The position numbers and the translations under genes were made by a program. Source: RGIG1995 sp045645205 (GTDB lineage Bacteria; Bacillota; Clostridia; Oscillospirales; CAG-272). From it: a DNA stretch of 27,537 nt. Position 1 is the first letter of the stretch; each line of letters opens with the position of its first letter. The stretch lies in contig JAZRIJ010000060.1 of NCBI GenBank assembly GCA_045645205.1, positions 1 through 27,537 of the forward strand. Direction: 5' to 3'. Under the pieces are notes generated by a model. It had not been told where the DNA came from. It saw nothing but the letters and a program-made list of their open reading frames with translations, and did no database searches. This document shows positions 8,774 to 17,258 of the stretch, piece after piece.

Positions 8774-9862
8774 ATGAAAAGAATTAGATTTATCGCAATT
8801 TTTCTTTGTGTTAGTATGGTTGTTTTAGTTTTTGTGGGATGCGCAAAGCCTATTACAGCAATGGAATACGAGGGGGAAAGCGTATCGGTGAATATGTATT
8901 CATATTGGATGTCACAGATAAAATCCAATTATGTTTCCGCCCAAAACAATACAGATGAGTATTGGAATACAAAGTACAGCAATGGTCAGACATATGAAGA
9001 AAAAATGCGAGAGATTGTTGATTTTAATGTAAAGATAAACTTGGTATGTCAAAAATTATTTAGGGATATGGGGTTGAAGATATCTCAAACCGACATGAAT
9101 GAAATTGAGACTGCTCTTTCTGATTTGCTTAATTCATATGGCTCTAAGAGTGAGCTTAACAGCGTTCTTGCAGTTTATAACATTAATTATAATATGTTAA
9201 AAGAGATTTATGAGATTGAATTAAGAACCAATCTTGTTTATGAGGCTCTTTATTCTGAAGACGGTTTAAGAAGAATAGACGACAAAGCTCTTGACAAATA
9301 CTATAAAAATAATTATAACCGTATGGATATGATTCTCGTTTATGATACTTTTGAGTACAAGATGGATGAGGACGGAAATGTTGTTTTTGATGAAACAACA
9401 AACAGCTATGTCAAGGAAACACTAACGGAAGAAGAATCGAAAGCCAAGAATGATTTGGCTGACAGTATCATGAAGAGACTTGAGGCAGGGGAGGATTTTG
9501 ATGCATTAAAGGCTGAATTTAATGAAGATCCTCAAGGCGATGTTTTTAAAGATGGTTACTATATTTCATCAAATGATATTTCGACTTATGGCACTGATAT
9601 AGTTGTTGCTTCTGAATCTATGGAGATAGGTGAAATCAAAAAAGTAGACGATGGTAACATAATTTATATTATGAAGCGTAAGGAACTTATGGAGAAGCCT
9701 TATACTGATGAAGCTTATGCCGATCAGTTTGAGAATTTAGTTGATTACTGTGAGCAGGCAGATTTTAATAAGTATATGGAAAGTCTTATAGACAATGTAA
9801 CAGTATATACTGATGAAACCGAAAAGGTTTCTGTCAGGAAATCGGCTCTGATGTCGCATTGA
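8774..9862 (+). CDS. Lipoprotein with SurA/PrsA-like chaperone and parvulin-type PpiC region
   Basis: The 362-residue protein is probably an exported folding factor anchored outside the membrane. A signal peptide (KRIR then a hydrophobic run) ends at VFVGC, so lipidation at Cys23 is likely; Phe at position -3 is unusual for a lipobox. Residues 30-175 resemble the helical SurA_N chaperone part, with long amphipathic helices and VDFNVKINLVCQKLF. Residues 185-300 resemble a parvulin core (MDMILVYDTF, then IMKRLEAGEDFDALKAEFNEDP and VASESMEIGEIKKV). I did not confirm the catalytic residues, so isomerase activity is uncertain. GGAGCAGG precedes ATG 8774. It follows the glycosyltransferase gene, probably on the same transcript. 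Confidence 0.75.
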   Translation: MKRIRFIAIFLCVSMVVLVFVGCAKPITAMEYEGESVSVNMYSYWMSQIKSNYVSAQNNTDEYWNTKYSNGQTYEEKMREIVDFNVKINLVCQKLFRDMGLKISQTDMNEIETALSDLLNSYGSKSELNSVLAVYNINYNMLKEIYEIELRTNLVYEALYSEDGLRRIDDKALDKYYKNNYNRMDMILVYDTFEYKMDEDGNVVFDETTNSYVKETLTEEESKAKNDLADSIMKRLEAGEDFDALKAEFNEDPQGDVFKDGYYISSNDISTYGTDIVVASESMEIGEIKKVDDGNIIYIMKRKELMEKPYTDEAYADQFENLVDYCEQADFNKYMESLIDNVTVYTDETEKVSVRKSALMSH

Positions 9863-9892
9863 TTTATTTTTTATAAATATTTAAAAAAACTA

Positions 9893-9921
9893 TTGCATTT
9901 TTGGAAATGTTGTGTTATAAT
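9893..9921 (+). promoter_or_regulatory. Promoter of the rimP-nusA-infB operon
   Basis: TTGCAT (9893-9898), a 17-bp spacer and a perfect TATAAT (9916-9921) lie after the lipoprotein gene. The start near 9928 gives a leader of about 100 nt that contains the hairpin at 9936-9965. Confidence 0.85.
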
Positions 9922-9935
9922 ATCATATTGTAAGG

Positions 9936-9965
9936 TTAGAAGAGTGGTTTTTGCCACTCTTCTAA
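9936..9965 (+). promoter_or_regulatory. Perfect 12-bp hairpin in the rimP-nusA leader (candidate attenuator)
   Basis: TTAGAAGAGTGG (9936-9947) and CCACTCTTCTAA (9954-9965) form a perfect 12-bp stem with a 6-nt loop. It begins about 8 nt after the predicted transcription start. The stem is followed by GTTTTATG rather than a clean T-run, so it is not a standard terminator. It could be a weak NusA-dependent terminator or an mRNA-stability element. Confidence 0.6.
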
Positions 9966-10030
9966 GTTTTATGTAGGGACAAATTTTTGATTTGTTTATA
10001 AAAAATAACCCGAAAAAAAGGATGTTTTGT

Positions 10031-10519
10031 ATGTCAAAAACAAATGCAAGACCTGCAAAAAATATTGCAGGTAGAGTAAAGGCGCTTATTGAATCCACTA
10101 TTAACGGACTGGGATATATTCTTTGGGATGTTGAATATGTAAAAGAGGGCGCGGAGTGGTTTCTTAGAATTATACTTGACAGTGAGCAGGGTATAAATAT
10201 AAATGACTGTGAAAAAGTGCATATGGAAATCAGCCCTATGCTTGATGAGGCAGACCCTATTGAATGTTCTTACAGACTTGAGGTTTCGTCTCCCGGAATC
10301 GAAAGAGATTTAAAAAATCCTATGCATTACAAGGCGTGTATAGGTTGGGATGTAGAGGTAAGGCTTTTTACAGCTATCGACGGAAGAAAGTTGGTTAAGG
10401 GGATATTAGCGGGATATGACGAAGAGGCAAATATATTTACCATAGACGAAAACGGAAATTCTGTTACATTGGAAAAGTCTCTTGTTTCAAAGATTAAGAC
10501 TGTATATGATTTTAATTAA
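10031..10519 (+). CDS. rimP: Ribosome maturation factor RimP
   Basis: The 162-residue protein assists 30S subunit maturation. It shows the RimP N-terminal fold (IESTINGLGYILWDVEYVKEGAEWFLRIILD), the signature SPGIERDLK after YRLEVS, and a C-terminal SH3-like part (GILAGYDEEANIFTIDENGN...KTVYDF). Three in-frame starts exist: TTG 9992, ATG 10022 and ATG 10031. I choose 10031 because AAGGA (10018-10022) sits 8 nt before it, whereas that site overlaps ATG 10022. It is the first gene of the nusA-infB operon, the usual place in Firmicutes. Confidence 0.95.
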   Translation: MSKTNARPAKNIAGRVKALIESTINGLGYILWDVEYVKEGAEWFLRIILDSEQGININDCEKVHMEISPMLDEADPIECSYRLEVSSPGIERDLKNPMHYKACIGWDVEVRLFTAIDGRKLVKGILAGYDEEANIFTIDENGNSVTLEKSLVSKIKTVYDFN

Positions 10520-10581
10520 CTAAAAAATATATAACCGATAAAATAAATATGGAGGAAAACTGCCGTCGGTGTTATTTACCT

Positions 10582-11628
10582 ATGGCGTTCAACAAGAAGA
10601 TGAACACGGAATTTTTTAACGCTCTTGATTTGCTTGAAAAAGAAAAAGGTATTCCAAAGGATTACATGCTTGAAAGAGTAGAAGCGGCGCTTCTTTCGGC
10701 TTTTAAGAGAGAGCAGGGCGGAAACAGCAATGTAAAGGTAGTTCTTGATCCTGTGAAGAAGGATATGAAGGTTTTTGCATTAAAGAATATAGTGGAAGAG
10801 GTTGAAGATCCTAGTTTACAGATTACTCTTGAGGATGCAAAAAAAATAAGCAAGAGATATGCTCTCGGTGGCGTAGCTGAAGTAAAGCTTGACCCCAAAA
10901 ATTTCAGAAGACTCAGTGCTACTACGGCAAAGCAGGTAATAATTCAGGGAATACGTGAGGCCGAAAGAAGTATAAGAGTTAGAGAGTATGAGGATAAAAA
11001 GGAAGAAGTTATTTCTGCGGTTGTACAAAGAACTGATGCAGAGACAGGTGATGTTATACTTGATACAGGAACAAGTATAGCAAAGCTTCTTAAGTCTGAA
11101 CAGATACCTGGAGAAAGGTTTGTTGACGGTTCGCGTATAAAGGTGTTTGTTACCGAAGTAAGAAAAGAAGCTTTCGGCCCCCTTGTTACTCTATCAAGAA
11201 CCCACTCGGGTATGGTAAAAAGACTGTTTGAGATGGAAGTACCTGAGATTCAGGATGGTACGGTTATAATTAAGGGCGTGTCCAGAGAAGCCGGTTCGCG
11301 TACAAAGATTGCCGTTATGTCAAGGGATGAAAATGTTGACCCTGTTGGTGCTTGTATCGGTAACCGTGGGATGAGAATAAATGAGATTGTAGAAGAGCTC
11401 GGTGGAGAAAAGATTGATATTGTTAAATACAGTGAGAATATTGAGGAATATATCAGAGAGGCGCTTTCTCCGGCAGAAGTGCGTCAAGTTATTGTTGAAG
11501 GAGAGCGTTATTGTAGAGTTCTTGTTGATAATGATCAGTTATCTCTTGCAATAGGTAAAGAAGGTCAGAACGCTCGTCTTGCAGCAAGGCTCACAGGCTT
11601 TAAGATTGATATAAAAACAGAGCTTTAA
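10582..11628 (+). CDS. nusA: Transcription termination/antitermination factor NusA
   Basis: NusA binds RNA polymerase and controls pausing, termination and antitermination. It has the N-terminal polymerase-binding domain (MNTEFFNALDLLEKEKGIPKDYMLERVEAAL), an S1 domain (about 130-200), and two KH domains with VGACIGNRGMRINEIVEELGGEKIDI and LAIGKEGQNARLAARLTGFKIDI. There is no acidic repeat extension, as in other Firmicutes. The start is uncertain. ATG 10549 has no Shine-Dalgarno site and instead contains GGAGG within its own first codons (10551-10555). ATG 10582 and ATG 10600 lack a well-spaced site; homologues usually begin at the MNxEFF position (10600). The coordinate given is a compromise, and the end is secure. 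Confidence 0.95.
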   Translation: MAFNKKMNTEFFNALDLLEKEKGIPKDYMLERVEAALLSAFKREQGGNSNVKVVLDPVKKDMKVFALKNIVEEVEDPSLQITLEDAKKISKRYALGGVAEVKLDPKNFRRLSATTAKQVIIQGIREAERSIRVREYEDKKEEVISAVVQRTDAETGDVILDTGTSIAKLLKSEQIPGERFVDGSRIKVFVTEVRKEAFGPLVTLSRTHSGMVKRLFEMEVPEIQDGTVIIKGVSREAGSRTKIAVMSRDENVDPVGACIGNRGMRINEIVEELGGEKIDIVKYSENIEEYIREALSPAEVRQVIVEGERYCRVLVDNDQLSLAIGKEGQNARLAARLTGFKIDIKTEL

Positions 11629-11652
11629 ATTTTATCATAATCGGAGGACATA

Positions 11653-11934
11653 ATGGGACAGCCCCTTTCTAAGAAAAAAATTCCGGAGAGAAGATGCTCC
11701 GGATGTGGTATATCTTTTCCCAAGTCGACACTCCTAAGGGTAGTAAGAGCGCCAGATGGAAGTGTATCACTTGATTTTACGGGTAAGAAATCGGGACGTG
11801 GAGCTTATGTGTGCAGAAACGTTCAGTGTTTCAAGAAGGCAAGAAAAGCCAAGCGTTTTGAACGTAGTCTTGAATGTGAAATACCCGAAGAGGTCTATGA
11901 TGCATTAGAAAGTGAACTTTCGGAAAATGAGTAA
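11653..11934 (+). CDS. ylxR: YlxR/RnpM family RNA-binding protein (DUF448)
   Basis: This is a 93-residue basic protein of the YlxR family, recently linked in Bacillus subtilis to modulation of RNase P (RnpM). The family pattern is present: PERRCSGCG near the N terminus, LLRVVRAPDG, and the signature KKSGRGAYVCRNVQCFKKARKAKRF. CxxC and CxxxxC cysteines are visible (Cys15, Cys18 and later VCRNVQC). GGAGG in TCGGAGGACATA precedes ATG 11653. The gene sits between nusA and the L7Ae-like gene, as in other Firmicutes, and its stop overlaps the next coding region by eight bases. Confidence 0.93.
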   Translation: MGQPLSKKKIPERRCSGCGISFPKSTLLRVVRAPDGSVSLDFTGKKSGRGAYVCRNVQCFKKARKAKRFERSLECEIPEEVYDALESELSENE

Positions 11935-12235
11935 TGATAAATTGCTTGGGATGATGGGGTTGGCTGCAAGAGCAAGAAAGATTGCCGCAGGAACCGAGAT
12001 CGTAACCGAAAAGATAAAGGCGGGAAAGGGCGTCAATCTGGTTTTAATTGCTTCCGATGTATCACAGAATACACTAAAAAAAATTGTAAACTGTTGTGAG
12101 TATTACGAAACAGAATTTATTCAGCTTCGGTTTACGCAGGATGAAATTTCCCACGCTATAGGAAAGAGTTGTTTAACATCTTCCGTAGCTATACTTGACC
12201 GTAATTTTTATAACGCGATCAAAAAGCTGGTTTAA
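11927..12235 (+). CDS. ylxQ: L7Ae/YlxQ family kink-turn RNA-binding protein
   Basis: The 102-residue protein belongs to the ribosomal L7Ae/L30e/Gadd45 family. YlxQ-type members bind kink-turn RNA; the cellular target is not established. Visible family features are LLGMMGLAARARKIAAGTE, VNLVLIASDVSQNTLKKI and the C-terminal region up to SCLTSSVAILDRNFYNAI. I choose ATG 11927, inside the ylxR stop region and preceded by CGGAA, over GTG 11912. The overlap with ylxR (11927-11934) indicates translational coupling. Confidence 0.92.
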   Translation: MSNDKLLGMMGLAARARKIAAGTEIVTEKIKAGKGVNLVLIASDVSQNTLKKIVNCCEYYETEFIQLRFTQDEISHAIGKSCLTSSVAILDRNFYNAIKKLV

Positions 12236-12247
12236 AGAGGTGCTTAT

Positions 12248-14818
12248 ATGTTATCAAATCAAAAATACCGTATCAGTAATATTGCAAAAGATTTTGATGT
12301 AAAAAGCAAGGAACTAATTGAACTTCTTGATTCTTACGGATTAACCGGCAGAACACACATGGCAGTTCTGACACCTGATGAATTTGGTATTATTTTCAAT
12401 CATCTTACAAACAAAACTCAGTTTGAGGGTATTGGAAAATATATTGACGGAGAGCTTAAGATAAAGGAGCCTAAGAAGGCTGTTGCTCCCGAGGCTGCAA
12501 TCAAGGAAGAAAAGGTTGAAGAGGTTATAGTTGAATCTAAAAAAGAGGATAAGCCGCAAAGCGTAGATAAGGCAATTAAGTTTGAGACTGCGACTGGGCT
12601 GGTCGAAAGAAAAGAGCAACAAAGTAAAAATACAGAAGCTCGCGTAAAGTTTGAAAAAAAGACAGAAAATACTCAGTCTGCAGTCGCTAAAAATGACAAG
12701 GCGGCATCTAATAATCAGCAGAGAGAAAATATTAATAAGAAAAAAGAACAGAAGAAACAACCTGCACAACAGAGACAGCACAGACAGGAATTGAAGGTTG
12801 AAAGAGTTCTTCCAGATGCTCCTGATGCTGTAAGACAGAGCAACCATGTAGCAGGCACAAGAGTTGTCGATACAAGGGGGTCCCATGTTGACCTTTCAAA
12901 GTATGATGAAAGACTGGAAAACTTTGTTCATGATCCAAAGATGAACTATTCCTCTGAACGCAAAAAGGTAAAGAAACAGAACAATAACAGCAAGTATGAC
13001 AAGAATAAAGATAAAGAAAAGCTTGCTCTTGAAAAGATAAAAAAAGAAGAACTCGAAAGAGCAAAGAAGTTACAGCTTCAGATAACAGTTCCTGATGAAA
13101 TTACTGTCGGCGAGCTTGCGACAAGAATGAAGGTTACTGCTGCCGAGACAATAAAGAGATTGATGAAGCTTGGTATTATGGCAAGCGTGAATCAGGTTAT
13201 TGACTATGACACTGCCTTCCTTATCGCTGATGAGCTTGGTGTTAAGGTTTCAAAAGAGGTCGTGGTTACAATTGAAGAGAAGCTGTTTGATGAAAAAGAG
13301 GACAGCGAGGAAAGCCTTGTTAAGCGCGCCCCTGTTGTATGCGTTATGGGACACGTTGACCACGGTAAAACTTCGCTTCTTGACGCTATTCGCCATGCAA
13401 ATGTAACAGCAGGTGAAGCAGGCGGAATTACACAACATATTGGTGCTTACAGAGTAAATGTACATGACCAGGATATTACGTTCCTTGATACTCCCGGACA
13501 TGAAGCATTTACCGCAATGCGCGCAAGAGGTGCAATGGCGACCGATATCGCAATCCTGGTTGTTGCGGCTGATGACGGTATTATGCCTCAGACAGTTGAA
13601 GCTATCAATCACGCGAAAGCTGCAGGTATTGAAATAATAGTTGCAATAAACAAGATGGATAAGCCCGGAGCTGATCCCGACAACATTAAACAAAATCTTA
13701 CCCAGTACGAGCTTGTGCCTGAGGAATGGGGCGGTGATGTTATCTGCGTTCCCGTATCCGCTCTTACAAAGATGGGTATTGATGATCTGCTTGAAAATGT
13801 TCTTCTTGTTGCAGAGGTTAAGGAGCTTAAGGCTAACCCCAACAGACGCGCAAAGGGGATCATTATCGAGTCTAAGCTTGACAAGGGCAGAGGCCCTGTT
13901 GCTACAGTGCTTGTTCAAGCAGGTACACTCCATGTTGGAGATGTTGTAATTGCAGGAACAGCTGTTGGACATGTGAGAGCTATGCTTGACGATAAAGGAA
14001 AAAATATTAAAACTGCTGGACCTTCAGTGCCTGTTGAAATAGTAGGTTTGTCCGAAGTTCCTGAATCGGGCGATGAATTTAATGCTGTTGAAGATGAAAG
14101 AATGGCGCGCACACTTGCAGATCAAAGAAGAGCAAAACAGAAGGAAGCGGCATTCAAAGCTAATTCCAAGGTATCTCTTGATGACTTGTTTGCTCAGATC
14201 AGCGAGGGAACAAAGGATCTTAACATTATTGTTAAGGCAGATGTTAACGGTAGCGCTGAAGCTGTAAAGCAATCTCTTGAAAAGCTGTCAAATAATGAGG
14301 TTAGGGTTAAGGTTATTCATACGGCAGCAGGAGGAATTACAGAAGGGGATGTTATGCTGGCTGCAGCATCAAATGCAATCATAATAGGTTTCCATGTTCG
14401 TCCCGATAAAAAAGCTATTGACTCTGCAGAAAGACAGGATGTAGAAATTCGCACATACCGTATAATTTACGAATGTATTGAAGAGATTGAAGCTGCTATG
14501 AAGGGGATGCTTGCTCCCGAATTTAAGGAAGAAGTTCTCGGACACGCAGAAGTTCGTCAGACTATTCATGTTCCCAAGGTTGGTACTATTGCAGGTTCTT
14601 ACGTTCAGGACGGAAAAATTACCAGAAATTCTCAGATACGTGTTGTAAGAGACGGTGTAATTATATTTGAAGACAAGATTAGTTCCTTGAAACGCTTTAA
14701 GGACGATGCAAAGGAAGTAATGCAGGGCTTTGAATGTGGTGTAGGGCTTGAAAAGTTTAACGATATCAAAGAGGGCGACATACTTGAAGCCTTTGAAATG
14801 GTTGAGGTTAAGAAATAA
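12248..14818 (+). CDS. infB: Translation initiation factor IF-2
   Basis: The 856-residue GTPase brings fMet-tRNA to the 30S subunit. A first IF2_N module (residues 1-50) is followed by a charged, Lys/Glu/Gln-rich linker (about 75-270) and a second IF2_N module (VPDEITVGELATRMKVTAAETIKRL). The G domain shows GHVDHGKTSLLD, DTPGHEAFTAMRARG, NKMDKPGADP and the SAL motif (VPVSALTKMG). Domains II, III and IV follow, with RVVRDGVIIFEDKISSLKRFKDD near the end. AAAGAGGTG precedes ATG 12248. Length is normal. The gene closes the operon. The frequently linked rbfA gene does not follow; a hairpin and a radical SAM gene come next. Confidence 0.98.
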   Translation: MLSNQKYRISNIAKDFDVKSKELIELLDSYGLTGRTHMAVLTPDEFGIIFNHLTNKTQFEGIGKYIDGELKIKEPKKAVAPEAAIKEEKVEEVIVESKKEDKPQSVDKAIKFETATGLVERKEQQSKNTEARVKFEKKTENTQSAVAKNDKAASNNQQRENINKKKEQKKQPAQQRQHRQELKVERVLPDAPDAVRQSNHVAGTRVVDTRGSHVDLSKYDERLENFVHDPKMNYSSERKKVKKQNNNSKYDKNKDKEKLALEKIKKEELERAKKLQLQITVPDEITVGELATRMKVTAAETIKRLMKLGIMASVNQVIDYDTAFLIADELGVKVSKEVVVTIEEKLFDEKEDSEESLVKRAPVVCVMGHVDHGKTSLLDAIRHANVTAGEAGGITQHIGAYRVNVHDQDITFLDTPGHEAFTAMRARGAMATDIAILVVAADDGIMPQTVEAINHAKAAGIEIIVAINKMDKPGADPDNIKQNLTQYELVPEEWGGDVICVPVSALTKMGIDDLLENVLLVAEVKELKANPNRRAKGIIIESKLDKGRGPVATVLVQAGTLHVGDVVIAGTAVGHVRAMLDDKGKNIKTAGPSVPVEIVGLSEVPESGDEFNAVEDERMARTLADQRRAKQKEAAFKANSKVSLDDLFAQISEGTKDLNIIVKADVNGSAEAVKQSLEKLSNNEVRVKVIHTAAGGITEGDVMLAAASNAIIIGFHVRPDKKAIDSAERQDVEIRTYRIIYECIEEIEAAMKGMLAPEFKEEVLGHAEVRQTIHVPKVGTIAGSYVQDGKITRNSQIRVVRDGVIIFEDKISSLKRFKDDAKEVMQGFECGVGLEKFNDIKEGDILEAFEMVEVKK

Positions 14819-14829
14819 AACAAGAATAT

Positions 14830-14867
14830 ATGAGCTGTATCCGTTATGTTTGATACAGCTCATTTTA
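14830..14867 (+). terminator. Intrinsic terminator or attenuator after infB
   Basis: ATGAGCTGTATC (14830-14841) and GATACAGCTCAT (14852-14863) form a perfect 12-bp stem with a 10-nt loop, followed by TTTATAGG. The T-run is short. The next start codon lies 18 bases beyond the stem, with no promoter visible between them, so partial read-through into the radical SAM gene is likely. Confidence 0.6.
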
Positions 14868-14880
14868 TAGGTGTTTAATT

Positions 14881-16776
14881 ATGGATGTTAGTAAATTTTT
14901 ACCGACAAATAAATACGAGATGGAGTCAAAGGGGTGGGCGGAAGCAGATTTTGTATATGTTACAGGGGATGCGTATGTTGATCACCCCTCCTTTGGAGTT
15001 GCCATTATATCGCGTGTTCTTGAAGAAAAGGGGTTCAGGGTTGCTATACTTTCACAACCTGATTACAGAAGCTCTGATCCTTTTAAGGAGTTTGGAAGAC
15101 CGAGACTTGGCTTTCTTGTAACAAGTGGAAATATAGACTCTATGGTTGCTCATTATACTGTATCAAAAAAGAAGCGTTCCTATGACTATTATTCGGCAGG
15201 CGGAAAAATAGGTAACCGTCCTGACAGAGCGGTAATTGTTTACTGTAATAGAATAAGAGAATCCTATGGAGATGTTCCGATAATAATTGGCGGCCTTGAA
15301 GCGTCTCTGCGCCGTTTTGCTCACTATGATTACTGGGACAATAAAATAAGACGCTCTATACTTATAGATTCAAGGGCAGATATTCTCTCGTACGGTATGG
15401 GAGAAAAATCAATTTCCAGAATTGCCGAGCTTCTTGATAAGGGAGTTCCTGTAAAGAAAATTCGAGACGTACTCGGAACAGCGTATGTTTGTAAGGTTGA
15501 TGAAAAGATACATTACGAATGCGCAGGCGGTTTTGATTTTAACGAGTTGAAAGAAAATAAAAAAATGTATGCCGAAGCTTTTGCTTTGCAATACAGGGAA
15601 AACGACTATATAAACGGTAAAGCCATTGTTGAGTATTATGACGGTAAAATGCTGGTACAAAATCCACCCATGCCGCCGTTAGAAAGAGATGAGCTTGACA
15701 GGGTCTACAGCCTGCCTTTTACAAGGGCATATCATCCTTTGTACAAAAAGGATGGCGGAGTTCCGGGAATTAACGAGGTTGAATTTTCCATTACACACAA
15801 CAGAGGGTGTTTCGGGGCGTGTAACTTTTGTGCAATAGCATTTCATCAAGGCAGAAGCGTAAGGTCTAGAAGTGTTGAATCTGTTGTTGAAGAGGCAAAA
15901 AAAATAACACAGATGGAGGGGTTTAAGGGGTATATCCATGACGTTGGCGGGCCTACTGCCAATTTCAGATACCCTTCCTGTCAAATGCAAAAGGAACACG
16001 GTGTATGCAAGAATAAAAAGTGTCTTGCCCCCATTCCTTGTAAAAATTTAAAGGTAAGCCACACAGAATATCTTGAAATGCTTGGCAGAATAGAAAAACT
16101 GCCGGGGATAAAAAAAGTATTTATACGTTCAGGTATAAGATTTGATTATCTAATGCTTGATAAAGATGATAAATTTTTTAGGAAACTGGTAAGAGATCAT
16201 GTAAGCGGACAGCTTAAGGTAGCACCTGAGCATTGCTCATCAAGAGTTCTCAGAATGATGGGAAAGCCCGACTTTTTTGTGTATGAAAACTTCAAGAAAA
16301 CTTTTTTTGACATAACAAAAGGGTTGGGGAAGGAGCAGTATCTTGTACCGTATCTTATGTCAAGCCATCCAGGGAGTACATTGAGGGACGCTGTAGAGCT
16401 TGCGGTATATTTAAAGAAGAGTGGTTATTCTCCTGAACAGGTACAGGATTTTTATCCAACACCGGGAACAGCATCGACTGTTATGTATTATACGGGTATT
16501 GACCCTTTTACAGGAAAAGATGTTTACGTTGCAAGGGATTATGAAGACAAGAAGATGCAAAGAGCGCTCTTGCAGTGGAACAGAAGAGAGAACCATGAGA
16601 TTGTAAGGACGGCGTTAGAAAAGTGCGGACGGACAGATTTGATAGGCTTTGGAAAAGAATGTCTTGTTACTCCGGTTAAAAAAGCTAATCAAAAGTTTAA
16701 CGGAAAAATGCCTGCTTCCAAGAAGAAAGAGGGTACAAAAAACATTGCAAAAAGAAAAAGAAATAAGAAAAAATAG
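14881..16776 (+). CDS. YgiQ family (UPF0313) radical SAM protein
   Basis: The 631-residue protein belongs to the YgiQ family, whose reaction is not established to my knowledge. A B12-binding-like N-terminal region (FLPTNKYEMESKGW, DAYVDHPSFGVAIISRVLE, GGLEASLRRFAHYDYW) precedes the radical SAM domain. The 4Fe-4S cluster motif CxxxCxxC is Cys310, Cys314 and Cys317 in HNRGCFGACNFCAIAFHQGR. Later family motifs include KVAPEHCS and YLMSSHPGST. The last 35 residues are very Lys-rich and may touch RNA. The start ATG 14881 has TAGGTG upstream. The family is often near housekeeping genes in Clostridia. Confidence 0.93.
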   Translation: MDVSKFLPTNKYEMESKGWAEADFVYVTGDAYVDHPSFGVAIISRVLEEKGFRVAILSQPDYRSSDPFKEFGRPRLGFLVTSGNIDSMVAHYTVSKKKRSYDYYSAGGKIGNRPDRAVIVYCNRIRESYGDVPIIIGGLEASLRRFAHYDYWDNKIRRSILIDSRADILSYGMGEKSISRIAELLDKGVPVKKIRDVLGTAYVCKVDEKIHYECAGGFDFNELKENKKMYAEAFALQYRENDYINGKAIVEYYDGKMLVQNPPMPPLERDELDRVYSLPFTRAYHPLYKKDGGVPGINEVEFSITHNRGCFGACNFCAIAFHQGRSVRSRSVESVVEEAKKITQMEGFKGYIHDVGGPTANFRYPSCQMQKEHGVCKNKKCLAPIPCKNLKVSHTEYLEMLGRIEKLPGIKKVFIRSGIRFDYLMLDKDDKFFRKLVRDHVSGQLKVAPEHCSSRVLRMMGKPDFFVYENFKKTFFDITKGLGKEQYLVPYLMSSHPGSTLRDAVELAVYLKKSGYSPEQVQDFYPTPGTASTVMYYTGIDPFTGKDVYVARDYEDKKMQRALLQWNRRENHEIVRTALEKCGRTDLIGFGKECLVTPVKKANQKFNGKMPASKKKEGTKNIAKRKRNKKK

Positions 16777-16826
16777 TCATGTCGCATAAGAAAAGTGTTA
16801 AAAAAATGTAAACTTTTTGAAAAGCG

Positions 16827-16855
16827 TTGACAAATATAATAATATATAGTAATAT
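16827..16855 (+). promoter_or_regulatory. Promoter of rpsF-ssb-rpsR
   Basis: A consensus TTGACA (16827-16832), a 17-bp spacer and TAATAT (16850-16855) make a strong promoter. A TATAAT at 16853-16858 would give a 20-bp spacer and is less likely. Transcription should begin near 16862. Confidence 0.85.
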
Positions 16856-16861
16856 AATTAG

Positions 16862-16936
16862 ACGAAACTTTTTAGTAGTTTCTTCCTTGCTGTGTGTATA
16901 ATGCATACGGCCAAAGTCCATAAGGAGGTGTAAATA
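16862..16936 (+). promoter_or_regulatory. rpsF 5' leader with hairpins (possible S6:S18 autoregulatory element)
   Basis: The roughly 75-nt leader has a 6-bp stem GAAACT/AGTTTC (16864-16869 with 16877-16882). A second, weaker structure surrounds GTAT/ATAC near 16897-16909, next to GGCCAAAG, before AAGGAGGTG. Leaders binding the S6:S18 complex are known upstream of rpsF in many bacteria. I could not match the known consensus with confidence. Confidence 0.35.
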
Positions 16937-17233
16937 ATGGAGAAAATGAATGCGTCTTACGAGACTATATTCGTTGTTGATCTTCAAAAGGGTGAAGAGG
17001 AAGTAAAGGCTCTTGTAGAGAAGTTTACAAAGCTTATTGCTGACAACGGAGCGGTTGAAGAAATCGATGAGTGGGGCAAACGCAGACTTGCATATCCTAT
17101 TAATGATCTTAACGAAGGTTATTATGTACTTGTTAAGTTTAATGCTCCTGCTCAATTTGTTTCTGAACTTGAGCGTATTTTCGGTATAACCGAAGGAATT
17201 ATGCGTTCCATCGTAGTTAAAGCAGGAAAGTAA
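16937..17233 (+). CDS. rpsF: 30S ribosomal protein S6
   Basis: The 98-residue small-subunit protein pairs with S18 on the platform of the 30S subunit. It shows the S6 pattern YETIFVVDLQKGEEEVKALVEKF, then WGKRRLAYPINDLNEGYYVLVKFNA and ERIFGITEGIMRSIVVKAG. AAGGAGGTG precedes ATG 16937; a second ATG three codons later is possible. It is first in rpsF-ssb-rpsR, the conserved Firmicutes order. Confidence 0.97.
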   Translation: MEKMNASYETIFVVDLQKGEEEVKALVEKFTKLIADNGAVEEIDEWGKRRLAYPINDLNEGYYVLVKFNAPAQFVSELERIFGITEGIMRSIVVKAGK

Positions 17234-17258
17234 GAAGTAGAAAGAAGGGTAAATCACC

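Noticed and set aside
13250..13972. A 240-codon minus-strand open frame inside infB
   Set aside because: It is a shadow of the conserved IF-2 GTPase region and has no ribosome-binding site or recognisable domain.
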